DNA of 64,000 bases, taken from assembly GCA_902805475.1 (NCBI GenBank), contig CADCSX010000001.1, forward strand, positions 2,418,001 to 2,482,000. The letters are read 5' to 3'. Positions within the stretch are counted from its first letter, which is position 1; each line of letters opens with the position of its first letter. Both the position numbers and the translations under genes were made by a program. The DNA is from Entonaema liquescens. Lineage: Eukaryota > Ascomycota > Sordariomycetes > Xylariales > Xylariaceae. The notes under the pieces were generated by a model. That model worked only from the letters and a program-made list of their open reading frames with translations. It ran no database searches and had not been told where the DNA came from. This document shows, in pieces, positions 1 through 12,167 of the stretch.

Positions 1-3000
1 GCCGCATATAGCACACACACTTCATACAGAGTACATAGAGATCTCCATGCCGCTATCCTCGAGATGTACATACTATACCTTAGATCTATGGGACTTAAGT
101 AGGTATCTAGCTACTATGTACGTACGTGGAAGACAAGCTTGCATCTCCGCCGCTTTGACTATTGACTGCCCTATCTCCCTACCTACATAGTACTCCATAG
201 GCTGGAAAAGACATTAACACTGCATAGAGCAAACAGGGCTTATTGCCGCCACCATAAGACGGTTGAACGGTCTAACACGGCACGTTTTTTTTTGTAAAAA
301 CCAATAGCGGAACCTTACATAGTTCTAACGATGTCTAACTTATTTGCCAGTGTATCGAGGTACCGGGACTTAAGACACTCTAACTTATATATGTACAAGA
401 AGCATAAATTTTGAATCTATTGTCTCGGGTATACCAGCGTCTCATTTCATCCAACTCAAGGAGCCGGGCCGACAGCTCACCAGTTAGGTCTTTAAGTACC
501 TAATTGTTGTCTTCGGTCATAGTAGACGATATATAGCCCGAAGAACGTTTAGTTTTCGTTAAACCGCGTCATGCATCGTGCATATGGAGATATAAAACTC
601 AGTCTGTCTTAGTCAGATCAACATTATAAGGACTTCGTTGGGAACCGATATTCTCGTACATATTCGACAAATCATAGGGGTCATAAACATTGTATGTGTT
701 ACACCCCGCCCCCTCATGTCCAGAATACAAGACTATGGTCATCAATGTCTACCGAGGTTGAGGAGGTAATGGTAATGGTTAATCATTTTCTCTTCGTTGA
801 TATCTTGCATCTTTGGGACTAAGAAACCTATCGCTGGGTTTTGCCAAGGATGCGCAACACGCGTCGCACACAAACATACGGAGAAGGCATATGCAATTCA
901 ACTTGCCGCTTGTCATCGGGTTGGTGTGATGGTATTTATCATAAATCACTTCCGGTGTATCGCGCAGATTTTATTCTTCTTCTTCTTCTGGGGGGGCAGT
1001 GTGTAAAGATTTAGTAAACAAATACAGTATCCGGATCACCAACTACTACCTACCTATAGGTACCTAGTAAAGAAAGCATAAGAGGTAATGTATGTTTGTC
1101 TCGCAGAATATCCGCGCCGCATGCAAAGGTTTGGGTGAGACGCTACCAACCCTACACAGAGCTTTTTTACAAATGGACGAATTGGATCTTTAGAAGCTCG
1201 TACGACTCAAGACAACTTAGTACGTGTGATGTATGCATAGGGGGGGCGAAGGCCTTTTACTAAGACATTTTTTCTCCGCTTTATACAGTATAATGCATGC
1301 TTGATATGCAGTGAACAAATTAAGTACCGTCTACACGTAGGTGTAGGTTCGACCTAACGTCTTTATATATGTAGATGGATAGATGTCCACGTGGTTGACG
1401 GCGTGCCACATCGCGCGAATCATCTACAGTACACGTATCTTATCATCTCTTCGCTTCCTCGAATCTCTCTAGGCCCTAAGGCCCAGATCATCTATAAACC
1501 CATGGCAACGCAACGATGGCCTTCGATTATGAATGATATAGAGTTGCGTTTCCATGTTTCCAAAATAGAGACATACATAAGCTAGGTACATAATCTGGGG
1601 GCGGACGGCACTTCAAACAATAAGCTAGCCTATGTGATGGCCGACAGGAGATGCCGCCGACGTTGGACCAGTCAGAATTTTTCATATAGGTATGAAGATT
1701 CGGTACCAGCCATATGTAAGTCAAGGTTCTTGTGTGTCTGCAAGGCGGATAACGGTGATCGTGGTTACCACCCTGCCACCCCTCCTAAAATTTCTCTCAT
1801 GATGACCCTTCAGACTCGCTGGCTCGCAGAAACTGGCAGGCCTTCCCCATCCCTTGCCCCCCCAAACTTGGTGCGAGTGTGGGCGCGGCATGCGGCATGC
1901 CACGTTCCTCATACACTTAAAAGGAATTTTCCCTTAGCTAGCGTCTCCGCCATCCTCGATTCCCTGCCTAGTGCCAAGCTTGCCAGGTATTGTCCGCTAG
2001 TAGTAAGGCTAGGAAGAAGCAGGGTTCTTTCGGTGGTTCTCATCATTTCGGGAGTGAGATCCAAGTCCTGGCTCGGCCGTTCCCCGTCCTTTTTGACCGA
2101 GCCATTATTCGATTAGCAGCCAGATCTGATATTAAAAGACCAAGCCTCATGCTGGTCCGTGACCAGAGACCTTACCAGGTCATGTCTTCAGTCCCTCAAT
2201 TCCAGGTACTGAATTACTGCTGTGCCTCCCAACTCCTATACCTACTGAACACCTATGCAGATAAGTAGGTACCCGAAGCGATTCCTTTCGGTCTGATTGC
2301 ATGCCCAAAGAGCGTATGTAGTGCACCAGTTGCTAGGTACTGCTTACAGAATCTGCCTCGTGCCACAACATACTACCTATGTAGATACACTACGTACGGC
2401 ACGTACGTATACAAAGCCATATGCACTCCACGCGCTACGCCTATATAGGTAGGCTGTTGACCCCTTTCTGCTTACTATACTTTATATATATATAAGTATA
2501 TGCCAAGCACTTTCTACGGGATACTATGGGTCGCTCAAGAGTCAGCAGTATTTGCGAATGTGATATGCGATAACTACCGACTTTTAAGTCAACTATCTGC
2601 AATGCACGTATGTTGAGTAAGTATGCAATGTACATACAGGAGGGTTCCGTTAGTACTACGCAGTATGAAATACTTGCGTAGTATATTTTCAAGCGATTAC
2701 ATATTTTTAAGATGGTGACATCCAGCGGCTCCGTATTAGAGAAGGATAAATACCACATCTAACCAACAAGATTTCGTCGCTGATGGGACGAGTTTCCATA
2801 CCGTTAGAATGAGGTGGTTGTGCCATATCCAACCGCGTATTGTTTCGGCGATATTTTATCCTTACTCTGACATATCTAGCCGTTCACGCAGGAGTTATGA
2901 ACATGTTCACCGAACCAGCAAACTATCGAATGCGGAAAAAGAAAGTATTCGTTATCCGTTAAAATCTCCCGCCTCTTTAGTTGCAGTTTTACTTTTGACA

Positions 3001-6000
3001 GTTGTACTTTGATCAGCGAACGGGGTAGATCTAGATAGGGAGATGTAACGTCTACCTATCTCCCTCTTTAACGTGATTCATTCCTCGCACGAGACATGTA
3101 TATAATAACTGGTCATTATGCATGCGCCGACCTGTGGGGTGGCTTAGAGAGATCCAGCCTTACAGATGAAGATACACACAGTGCTCGGAGACATCTCGAC
3201 GGAATTAAACCGTGCTACAGGACATAAGATAACCTCGAGGAGGATAGTTATAAGATAGTTGGGCGTCCATGAAGTCAGCCACGTTTTTTATTATTACTAC
3301 AAAACACGATACTAACGCTTTGGCTCTTCAATAGCCTCGTTATCACATGGGGGCTCACCGCACAGACTAACAACCCATGCCAACCAGTGTCACATAGGTT
3401 AATAGGTCAACCGATCCCCGAACGGGCTTCCAAAATAGCCATACTTCTCTGACCATTATCAGTTAGACGCCGCCCGCGGAAGGTCCCCTAAAGGAGCTTC
3501 CGCCCTCGCTTAATCCGAGCCGATTCCTTTCGGTGTCACCATTGCATCGTAACGAATCGTAACTAACAATTACCTCTCCTTACCTCAATCCAGCTTTCGA
3601 TTATTGGGTTCTACGTTTCATGTGAATATCAAATATCGAGGGATCCAAACTGTTATTTTTTTTTCAGCTCTTCGGCGATTACCCTTCAAATAGCACGAGC
3701 TCGGTCGGGGAGATATCGCCGAAGGAATCACCTACAGATCGGCGCGCCACTCCCGCCGGGGGCCATCCCGTCTGTGACGCCAGCCTGGAGGCTCACGTAC
3801 GTACGTATGGGAAGAAGACTAGTTTCTGAGTGGTAAATTTTATGCGCCCAGTCCATGGTTAGTAATACCGCATATGAGCACCAACTTGATCCTTCGAATA
3901 CGCTGTATGCGTAAATGGGGGCTTATGAGCGTTCTGCAAGCTGAACGGCTTGAATCCTAACTTAGCCGACCCTATCCTAGCGTCAGCTTTGTCCCCGTTC
4001 ACCTATCCTTTATTACGCAGTCCACGGGCTCACCGGGAACCCAATAAGTCTAGCGACAACTACTACATAGATACATATGTAGTAAGGCTCCTTAGAGGTC
4101 CATTCACACGTGTTACTAGGGTCTGGTTCCTTTAAACTTTCTTAGAGGCTCAAAACTACTAATTATGGAGTATCGATCAAAAATACATGACTTGAGAGGC
4201 CTCTAAAATTCCACATGAGAAAATAACCATTCGGCTACACGGCATAGGCATTCTCAGATCGAACATATAGTAAGTATTACCAGTCAATAGTCAGCGCCAG
4301 GGGCTACCGATTAGTGTGAATCGCAGACTTTTATTAACACGGCTAGGCCAATAGTCTTGATGTCAGCTTGCAGTAGCACCGTCCCGTCTCGCCAAGCTAG
4401 AAGGATTGTATAAGGCACATTAAGATACTTTCGTTGCTTATACTATCTATATCGATGGCTACCTATTCTTTGCTAGATACGTACGAACGCACAAGTCTAT
4501 TAAGCAATAACGATCGTTATCGACCCCTAATCCAGATGGTCTTAGTGGTCTCGTAGCACCAAGAAGGCAGTGCGTAGCACAACCCCGCCTCATGGGGAAG
4601 ATGCTGGCGAGACAATCTATCTCGTGCTCATTCCCCTATTCGTCTCTCTAATGGGGAATCATATTTCCCTTTTTCCAACTTTCGGGGTAACCAGTGAGAC
4701 ATGGACTTGGGGACACGACATATTCTGTGCGCAGGATACCACGTTTCTAGATTCCGAGAGAGGTAGCGCGATCTGATGCGATAACCCGAGATACCACACG
4801 CTGAGACCCGTCTGTCTCGGACGCGGATGTCACGCTCTGGAATAAAAGCTTGTTGGTTTGCTTAAGCACTGCCGCTTCCCGTCTGCAGCGCATCCATTAC
4901 CGCTTGACGGCCGAATCTAGATCTTGAATAGGCAGGATTTCGCGACCAAGCAGAAAAAATCTCTTGAGGTTGCTCGGTGCCGGTTGCTGGGGGCCAAATC
5001 TAGCACAACGCCTAAGAGGATAGGTAGTTTTCTTTTTTTTTACTTGGTATTACCATACTTTACCTGTTAGTGAAATATGACATTCTGTCATCCCTCGCGT
5101 AGCCTGGCTCGTGTCTCATCTCAGCGCATTTCCACTACCCAAGGTAGAGAGAGAACCAATTACCCAGAAGAATCTCTCTTCAGGCACTGAAACACATGTG
5201 CCCTATTCGCATCACGGCACCTCTTGTGATACCAGCACCGTGGCTCTCGGGACGAATCTGGTGTAACGGTTTCAGGGGTCGATGGGGGCTTTTGCAACGC
5301 GCCCCGAGATATCCACGAGTGTTACCAACTGCGTGATTGGAGACAGGCGTACATCTGCAGCCAGCCTCGTGTCCGCCACCGTGGTCACTCAAAAGCACGG
5401 CTTGGCCCATCTAACATCGCCTAAAACCATCTTGGTAGTAGTACACATGAGAGTGAACGCCGACGTATGTAAATGCGGTTACTAGCCACGCTCTAGCTTT
5501 ACCTGACGGGGGTCGAAAAGCGTCCTCCCTTAATATGATTGGTGATCCCAATACGACGGAGCCGCATAAAATAATACTGCCTGTAATGATATGGGCTTTT
5601 TTCTTCTTCGCAACAATTTTATTATGAGTTTGCCTAGTAAGATTAGGCCGAGGGTGGCGTTTACTTAGTTGAATTTAAGATTCGGGAGGCTCAAATACAT
5701 CGGACATGACGCTGTAGCTGAAAGAATCTAGAATCTCATCTAACCTGGAATGGGGTTTATTAAATCAGATACCTAAATCCCTACCCACGAGATTATTGAA
5801 TGCACGTCCCAGTGTTGGATAATGTAACAGTTCTCTGGTACTAAGTAATAATCTTAGCTTATCTGATCTGCGGACATTGCTATATGGTTGTGTTCACATA
5901 ATTATATCTTAATGGACGATTCTAAGTTGCTTTTCGTAGTTGTCTTATATTGTAAGGAGCTTGCTCCGTAGTCAAATCAGGGGACAACAAAGGTGGTGGA

Positions 6001-6242
6001 TTCCCCGTTATGGGGATTTGCGGAGTTAGATGATCTCGGCAGCGGACTTGCGGACTTCACACGTCATCCTCCGCAGACCGTTTCGTTCATCTTTGGCGGC
6101 CTCAGTTCCAATTTACACCTGACCATATTCATATCAAGCTTCCCTACTATAGTCGCTCTTTGCTTACGGCTGATAAAGCTATCTTCGTGACAGATTGAAG
6201 ACATTTTCCGAGCTAGCCAATCTTTCTTTTAGAGCGGAATTC
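1..6242. other. Gene-poor region, no supported gene
   Basis: No open frame here shows a recognisable domain, convincing splice sites or fungal coding character; the longest frames (for example 1634-2116) are low-complexity chance frames. The stretch is rich in short TAGGTA/TACCTA and TACGTACGT strings (about 100-130, 1040-1070, 2260-2270, 2370-2410). A 14-base string, CGATTCCTTTCGGT, occurs at about 2280 and again at about 3520. I see no tRNA, rRNA or transposase. Confidence 0.5.
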
Positions 6243-7792
6243 ATGGCTCCGCGCGGAAGCTCATCTAGGCAGAAGAGCTGCAACGCCTGTGTAAGAAGTA
6301 AGCGACGTTGTGACCAGCGGGTACCAGCTTGCGGTAACTGTACCAAGAAGAGGCGTCTCTGTATATACGGGCGAGAGTCGGACACGCAGTTGTACAGCAA
6401 TTCCGCGAGCGTTTCGACAAGTCTAGATTCGTTGGATGATCTTCCGCCCACGTCCTACGGGAACAATCCCGAATTAGGTAGCGGTGATGCCCCTACTGCT
6501 ATGAGATCTGATGTAGATATCCCTCATGATGAAACTATTCAACTCAATGACACGTTTGAATCACTGCTGAACCCGACAAATGAGCATGGATTTGGCGATA
6601 TATTTGAACTGCCTGGCTTTTTAAGGCAAGATACGCAGATAATATCTATACCATATACCATGGAGTAAAAACCTATCTCGTCAAGATTATTCTAAGATGT
6701 CAGCTGTGTGTGTGTAAGTTTTAGTAAAAGGTACCTTTCTCTTTCTTGGTACTTACGACAATAGGACGACCACGCTCCCTGGCAACTTACAGACCCTTCA
6801 ACCAGGATTGCATACGTAATGAAAACATTTGAAAGCTTTCACACTACTATTGCCCAGGATAACTCTACTATATATATGCACCGTCACTTATACTTGACTG
6901 ACACGCCACCCTAGATCTTACAAGCCTTCTCAGTATGTGTTCTCTACACGAACCAGACGGAGGCGACTCGTGGCCTCGTCCTGAAAGTTCTTCATGAGAA
7001 CGTCCATAATCTCCTAACTACAGCCGATGATGTATTATTAACGCCGAGAGAGAAGCTTGCGAGGGTCCACGCCTTAATTACTTACCAGACCATTCGAATG
7101 TTTGATGGCGATGTCTCTCTGGGACAACAAGCCGAGGACGATGTGCCACTACTAGAAGCCTGGAATGGTGAACTCCGCAAGATGAGAGATAATCTCGAAG
7201 AATATGCTGAACTAGATGTTACTGAGATTCGTAATAAGCCACCAGAATCCTGGGAGGTAGGTGTGAAAAAAAAAAAAAAAAAAAAAAAACTACTTGGGAA
7301 AACTCATGGTCGCTGATAATTCGTAGCGCTGGTTATTTGTAGAAAGTGTTAGGCGAACCTATATGATATGCTCTGCCCTTAGGTACTTCTGGAATTTGTT
7401 GAAAGGGCGAAGGGTATCCTGTAAGAATACCCACCTACGAAATTTGGATCCTGGGTCTAACAATTGATGCAGCTGACCTCGGGGATTGGCAATATGTTCA
7501 TCGATGGACTTTATCGAGACATCTATGGAGTGCTGCGAATCCCTTAGATTTTCATAGGGCATGGAAGGAGAAGCCCATGTGGATTATATCGGCGTTTTGC
7601 TTTGATGATTTCCTGCGAACAGGAAAAGGAGATGATGTAGATGACTTCGCCCTCGCTTTCCTTACATTGTACGTCCGGCAAGCTATTCTACCTCAATTAC
7701 TACCTAGTTACTAACTTCTATTCTCTAGAGCTTTTGGTGTCAACGAGATGAAGATGTTTGGCTACGAAACAAGTGGGAGATTATTAGAATAA
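6243..7792 (+). pseudogene. Decayed Zn2Cys6 transcription factor gene
   Basis: The first exon encodes a fungal binuclear zinc cluster within about 20 residues of the ATG at 6243: C-x2-C-x6-C-x6-C-x2-C-x6-C, with basic residues between cysteines 2 and 3. Such proteins are nuclear regulators of nearby metabolic genes. That frame stops at 6666. After a plausible acceptor (ATAG at about 6766) a frame typical of the middle and C-terminal region of this family follows. It is broken by an in-frame TAG at 6912-6914, by a loss where the family usually reads ESWEKWIFAE next to a 24-nt poly-A run, and by a one-base shift at about 7401-7412. The end is again family-like, with an intron at 7679-7728 and TAA at 7790-7792. 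I infer a decayed gene. Single shifts could be assembly errors, but the stops could not. Its former target may have been the adjacent AKR gene. Confidence 0.7.
7266..7289 (+). repeat. Poly-A tract of 24 nt
   Basis: Uninterrupted run of A in the likely intron, or eroded exon, of the Zn2Cys6 pseudogene, where the conserved segment after the ESWE motif should be. It marks either slippage or a read-accuracy weak point. Confidence 0.9.
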
Positions 7793-8140
7793 GAATAATA
7801 TCCTCGGACTCACTAGCTACCACCCTAACACTGTGATCCTAATCGAAGGCATGGATTTGCCACAACTCCGCAGTCCACCAGCTCCGCCCCTTGTATATAT
7901 ATGCGGAGCGGATTTTGCGTGTTTTATGTGGAAGACGACGGACCTATAGCTAAGGGATTCTATGCTTTATCTTCTTCCTGGGATAGGGCGCTGAGTTTTT
8001 ATAAAATGAGTGATGTCCGACCGAAACTCATATACATCCTCTTCATCTCACGACAAGAACTTCTTGTGGGCTAAACGACCACCCACTACTATACGTACCT
8101 AGGTATATATGCCATCAGATTAACTGTAAGACAAATAACT
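7793..8140. other. Spacer between regulator relic and AKR
   Basis: Non-coding, 348 bp. It includes an AT-rich patch at about 7890-7910 and a TACCTAGGTATATAT string at about 8095-8109, just upstream of the AKR start, which could serve as its core promoter. Nothing else is recognisable. Confidence 0.4.
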
Positions 8141-9500
8141 ATGTCGACAATTCCATCTCGTCAGCTTGGAAAGGACGGCCCTCTGGTCCCTCGCATAGGC
8201 TTCGGCACCATGGGCCTCTCGCTCGGGTATGGTAACCCTATGCCTGGTGAGCAGAGACTCGAACTTCTCGACCACGCCCACCCAGCTTAGATCTAACTTC
8301 CCTTTTCCAGGGGGACTCGGAGGACCTCATAGGGAAATGGTTCGCCAAGACGGGCAAGCGCTCTGACATCCTCCTCGCTACCAAATTTGGCGGCATACGT
8401 CTGGGAGAATCAGGCTTCGGGTTCCGCGGCGACGCCGAGTACGTCCGCGAGGCGTGCGATACGAGCTTGAAGCGTCTGGGCGTCGAGTACATCGATCTGT
8501 GGTATCCGCATCGGCTGGATGGCAGCACGCCCGTCGAGCATATCGTAGCCGAGATGGTCAAGATGAAGGAGTATGCCGATTGTGCACATATATCAACACT
8601 ACATCTTCCTTCCCCCCCTTTTCCTTCCTTATACATGTCGTCAGTGCAGCAGAACTAACATAACCCGCGATCAAAAAGACAAGGCAAAATCCACCACATA
8701 GGCCTCTGCGAAGTCTCCGCCGCGACGCTCCGCCGTGCGCATGCCGTGCACCCGATCAGCGCCGTGCAAGTACGCCCTCCCCTCCCAAAGAAATCCAATC
8801 CTTCTAACCCAACTCCCTCTCCCTCTCCCTCTCCCCCCAGGTCGAATACAGCCCCTTCACAACCGCCATCGAATCCCCACAGACCGCCCTCCTCGCAACC
8901 TGCCGCGCTCTCGGCGTCGCCCTCGTCGCCTACTCGCCGCTCTCACGCGGGCTGCTTAGTGGGCGCATCCAGAGCCCAGCCGACTTCGCGCCCTCGGACG
9001 TCCGGCGGGAATACCCGCGGTTCTCGGCGGCGAATTTCCCGGCGAACACGGCCGTGGTCGAGGCGCTGGGCGCGACCGCCGCGGAAAAGGGGGTACGGCC
9101 GCGCAGCTGGCGCTCGCGTGGCTGCTCGGGCAGGGCGACGATATCTTTCCGATTCCGGGGGTAAGTGCGATATATACAGTATACCCACGCACCCGAGGCT
9201 TAGGAGAGCGTCTTCTAATAGCGTATGTGTGTTGTGTGTAGGACGACGAAAAGTGCATCTTTGGAGGAGAACTGTGCGGCGGCGACGGTCTCGCTTGAGA
9301 TAGAGGAGATTGCGAGGATTCGGTCGCTGGTCGAGAGGGCTTCGTGTCGCGGTGCTCGGTACCCCCCGGAACATGCGCTTGCTTTGTTCGCTGACACGCC
9401 GCTGCCTGAGGAGTATGCTCGTGGCTTAGAGAATCAGGGCGATAAGGCTACGATTACAGGTGCTTTGTATGAATCAAGCCTAAACGCAGCCCGTGATTGA
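8141..9500 (+). pseudogene. Aldo-keto reductase, catalytic segment lost
   Basis: Residues from the ATG at 8141 match the start of NADPH-dependent aldo-keto reductases (RIGFGTMGLS). Later exons at about 8311-8570, 8679-8769, 8841-9160 and 9242-9500 carry the catalytic-type Lys (LLATKFGG), the His (DLWYPHRLD), the VEYSPF strand and the NADPH-binding C-terminus ending in TGA. Between LDHAH (about 8278) and the intron tail with CTAAC and TTTTCCAG (8290-8310), the exon end that should encode the GCTNWDTADMYGDSED region is missing. With it go the catalytic Asp and Tyr and the splice donor. A one-base deficit in a G run at about 9088-9095 shifts about 25 residues, and the frame returns at the next splice junction. 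The missing Asp/Tyr segment argues that no active enzyme is made, although splicing from 8227 could restore an open frame. Confidence 0.7.
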
Positions 9501-9793
9501 AGCGGAGAGTTGCATTATCCTTACGGGGTTATTGAAAAGCTACCTAGGATTGGATAGCACTTAGCTAAGATTCGGGCGTTTGAGTATGCTCGCTAGTCAC
9601 TTTCACTTGAATACTTTCGGCATCATGTAAGATGTGTATCGTCTAGTCTTCTGTAGGTATATAGTATTGTATTCCATAAAGACACGCCGCTATCGCTATG
9701 CTGAGTTTATCCAACGGTAGAACTACTGCTAAGCTTACATGTCATATCTCCTTCTCTAGTCTACGCCATATATACACCGGGGAAGACAGTAGA

Positions 9794-11534
9794 TCACAGC
9801 TTGGAGACAACTTTATCCCAGAGTCCAAATGTCTCTAATCCCGCGTCTCCGTCAAAAATATCCCTCTCAACCTTCCTGGAGTTGATCTGCGTACTGTGTT
9901 AGCTACATTTCCTCCCTAAAACAATACCATCCCTATGGTTTTTGAGGGATGAGATGGTGAGTTAGGAACTTACATGTCTCGGGCTTAGATCGCTCACTTT
10001 CTCTACTCCCAGCAACCTCATACACGTCTCAGTCTCCGCTTTAAGAACTGTTCGCCATACCATTAGTTCTGGTTCAAATGTGACGATACGTTAGAGTTCA
10101 TTTAAAGGATGACTTACTCTCCAGCGTTCTCTCCACACCCTTCTGTCCGCCGGCTCCGAGCCCAAATAGAGCAGCCCGGCCAATTCCCACAGCACGGGCA
10201 CCCAGGCATAGCGCCTTAACCACATCGGTACCGCGCTTAATGCCGCCATCAACCCAAACCTCAATCTTATCAAACACCTGCGGGCAGTGTTTTCGGATCT
10301 CTAGCAGCGTGTGTACAGCAGGTGGTGCAGTATCTAGGGCTCGGCCACCGTGATTCGACAGGATAACAGCCTTGACCTGCGGCGCATACTTCGCCGCTAG
10401 GTACGCATCCTCATGGGTTTGTACGCCCTTCAGCACAATCGGCAAATTCGTGTGCTTCGCCAACCATGGTAGCGTGATCTTCCACGTGAGATCCGACGCC
10501 GTGCCGAAGAAAAGCTGTTGTCCCACACCGCCGCCACCAGGTCGGTTGGGTTCGTCCGAAGTCTTCACCCCGGAGGCGACCTTGATGGCGTTCTTAAAGC
10601 TCTGCTTCTCGTCGAGCTCGCGCTTCCCGGGGACAGGCGCATCGAGCGTCAGGCAGATGAACTTGAACTTGTCCGACATGCTATTGATGCGGGCTAGCAT
10701 GGCTTCGCTCTTGGCCCGGTCATTCTGCACGTATAATTGCCAGCCGAAGATCTGTCCCGGTATAGCGTCTGCGACAATTTGCTCTGGTGTCATTGAGGCG
10801 TTGTTCGAGATAACTTGTAATGCGTTAAACCGGCTACAAGCCCGCGCAATACCGGCTTCGCCGTCGGGATGGCCTAACCGAGCCATAGCGGCTGGTGCGA
10901 CGAATATCGGGATGTCGACCTTGTGCCCCAGCAAGGTGGTGGAAGTATCGCACTTGGTACAGTCGATAAAGACTCGCGGCCGCAGAAGGATGTCTTTGTA
11001 AACTGCATTGTTGAAAGACTTGGAGATGGTATCGTCGCTGGAAGAATAGTAGTATGCCCATGCCTTCTCAGGCATACGCTTCGTAGCAACCTCCTCGATC
11101 TCATTGAGATTCAGTAGACTCTCCATTGGTGGTGGACCTTCTACGTCTTTCTTTTCCTCTTTAGCAGCTGGCTTGCTGGCCTGGACTATGGTCTGAGGGT
11201 CAATTCGACCTAGTTTGGCCTCAGGCTTCAGGTTTTCCTCCAGCGTGCCCGGAGGATGTATGGGGTCGTACTCATCCGTCGCATCTCGGCCGGCGAGCTG
11301 TAAGATGATCTTGGAGCCGCCGGGATGCGACGGTAGGAATTCGGTTACATCATAGACATTTCCGTATAGTACGACCCAGCAACTTTCTGGTGTGGTATGC
11401 TTCACAACTGAGAAACCACACATGCAATAGTTAGCCAACTACGACAGCGGAAGGGAATATAAGTGTTTAGAATAGAGCTATTAGCATAGCAGTAGTATCT
11501 CACCTTCCTCGGCGCTAATGAGCTTCTCCGCCAT
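9794..11534 (-). CDS. Cytochrome b5-FMN 2-hydroxyacid dehydrogenase with PTS1
   Basis: About 502 residues in four exons: 11534-11504, 11407-10118, 10068-9974 and 9886-9794. An N-terminal cytochrome b5 domain has heme ligands in HPGG and DPIHPPG. It is followed by an FMN-dependent alpha-hydroxyacid dehydrogenase barrel with WQLYV, the Arg in GKRELDE, and the active-site base in LSNHGGR (His, then substrate-binding Arg). The architecture is that of yeast flavocytochrome b2, L-lactate:cytochrome c oxidoreductase. Here, however, there is no mitochondrial presequence and the protein ends in Ser-Lys-Leu, a type 1 peroxisomal signal. A peroxisomal 2-hydroxyacid oxidase or dehydrogenase is therefore inferred; lactate, glycolate or a longer hydroxyacid are possible substrates. 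An ATG two codons upstream (11540) is an alternative start. Phases agree across all three introns, so the gene looks intact. Confidence 0.88.
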
Positions 11535-12167
11535 CTTCATAACATAGCAAGCAATAATATATCCAAAAACACTCACTCTCAGTTCTCAATTCGTATTTTT
11601 CTTTGTCTAGTTAAAATGTTGAAACTGAGAAAGTCGGCCCCAGTAACTTTGGCAAGCTCTCGGTTGTATTTAACCCGCGGCAACCCGGAGCTCAATCGGC
11701 ATCCCCAAGCTGGTATAAGTTAGCTGTCTAACCAATAGAAGCTATCGAATAGTAATAGCCCCGTGGGCCATCCCCGTTAAGCCCACTGTTTGGAGTCGCG
11801 GGGTCGCTTAAAGCCTGGAGTCGCTAAGCTTAAGTCAAACTACTATTAGGGGACCCAAGCGCTCGGAAACACCGCTAATTCGCTCCGCTGAAAAAGAACT
11901 AAAGAGCTATTCATTGTTCAGGGGTAAAGGCGGACCTATATACCTACTAATCTAAAACCAAGAAACACATACCTAAACCACCTAGGTTAGTCTATGATGA
12001 GATCGAGCCTCAATATTGAGTTATTATCGTGATATTGTCTTAGGCACTTATAGATTATGGACATAGCTTATGTACCTACATCGTGAAGACATACATACTT
12101 CCAAGTGAGAGACTCGAAAAGCCTCAAGATCCGTAGACACCAGCAGTCCCATTCTCCAAATCCCAGA
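11535..12167. other. Spacer between FMN dehydrogenase and SDR
   Basis: This contains the upstream region of the minus-strand FMN dehydrogenase and the 3' side of the SDR. It holds several CCAAT or ATTGG strings, for example CCAATAG at about 11731. No further gene is seen. Confidence 0.4.

Noticed and set aside
1634..2116. 160-codon plus-strand frame in the gene-poor left end
   Set aside because: No domain, low-complexity composition and no neighbouring exons.
8746..9374. Long frames on both strands over the AKR exons (for example 8746-9303 plus, 8943-9374 minus)
   Set aside because: They are Arg/Pro-rich shadow frames of a GC-rich coding region; the AKR frame explains the sequence.
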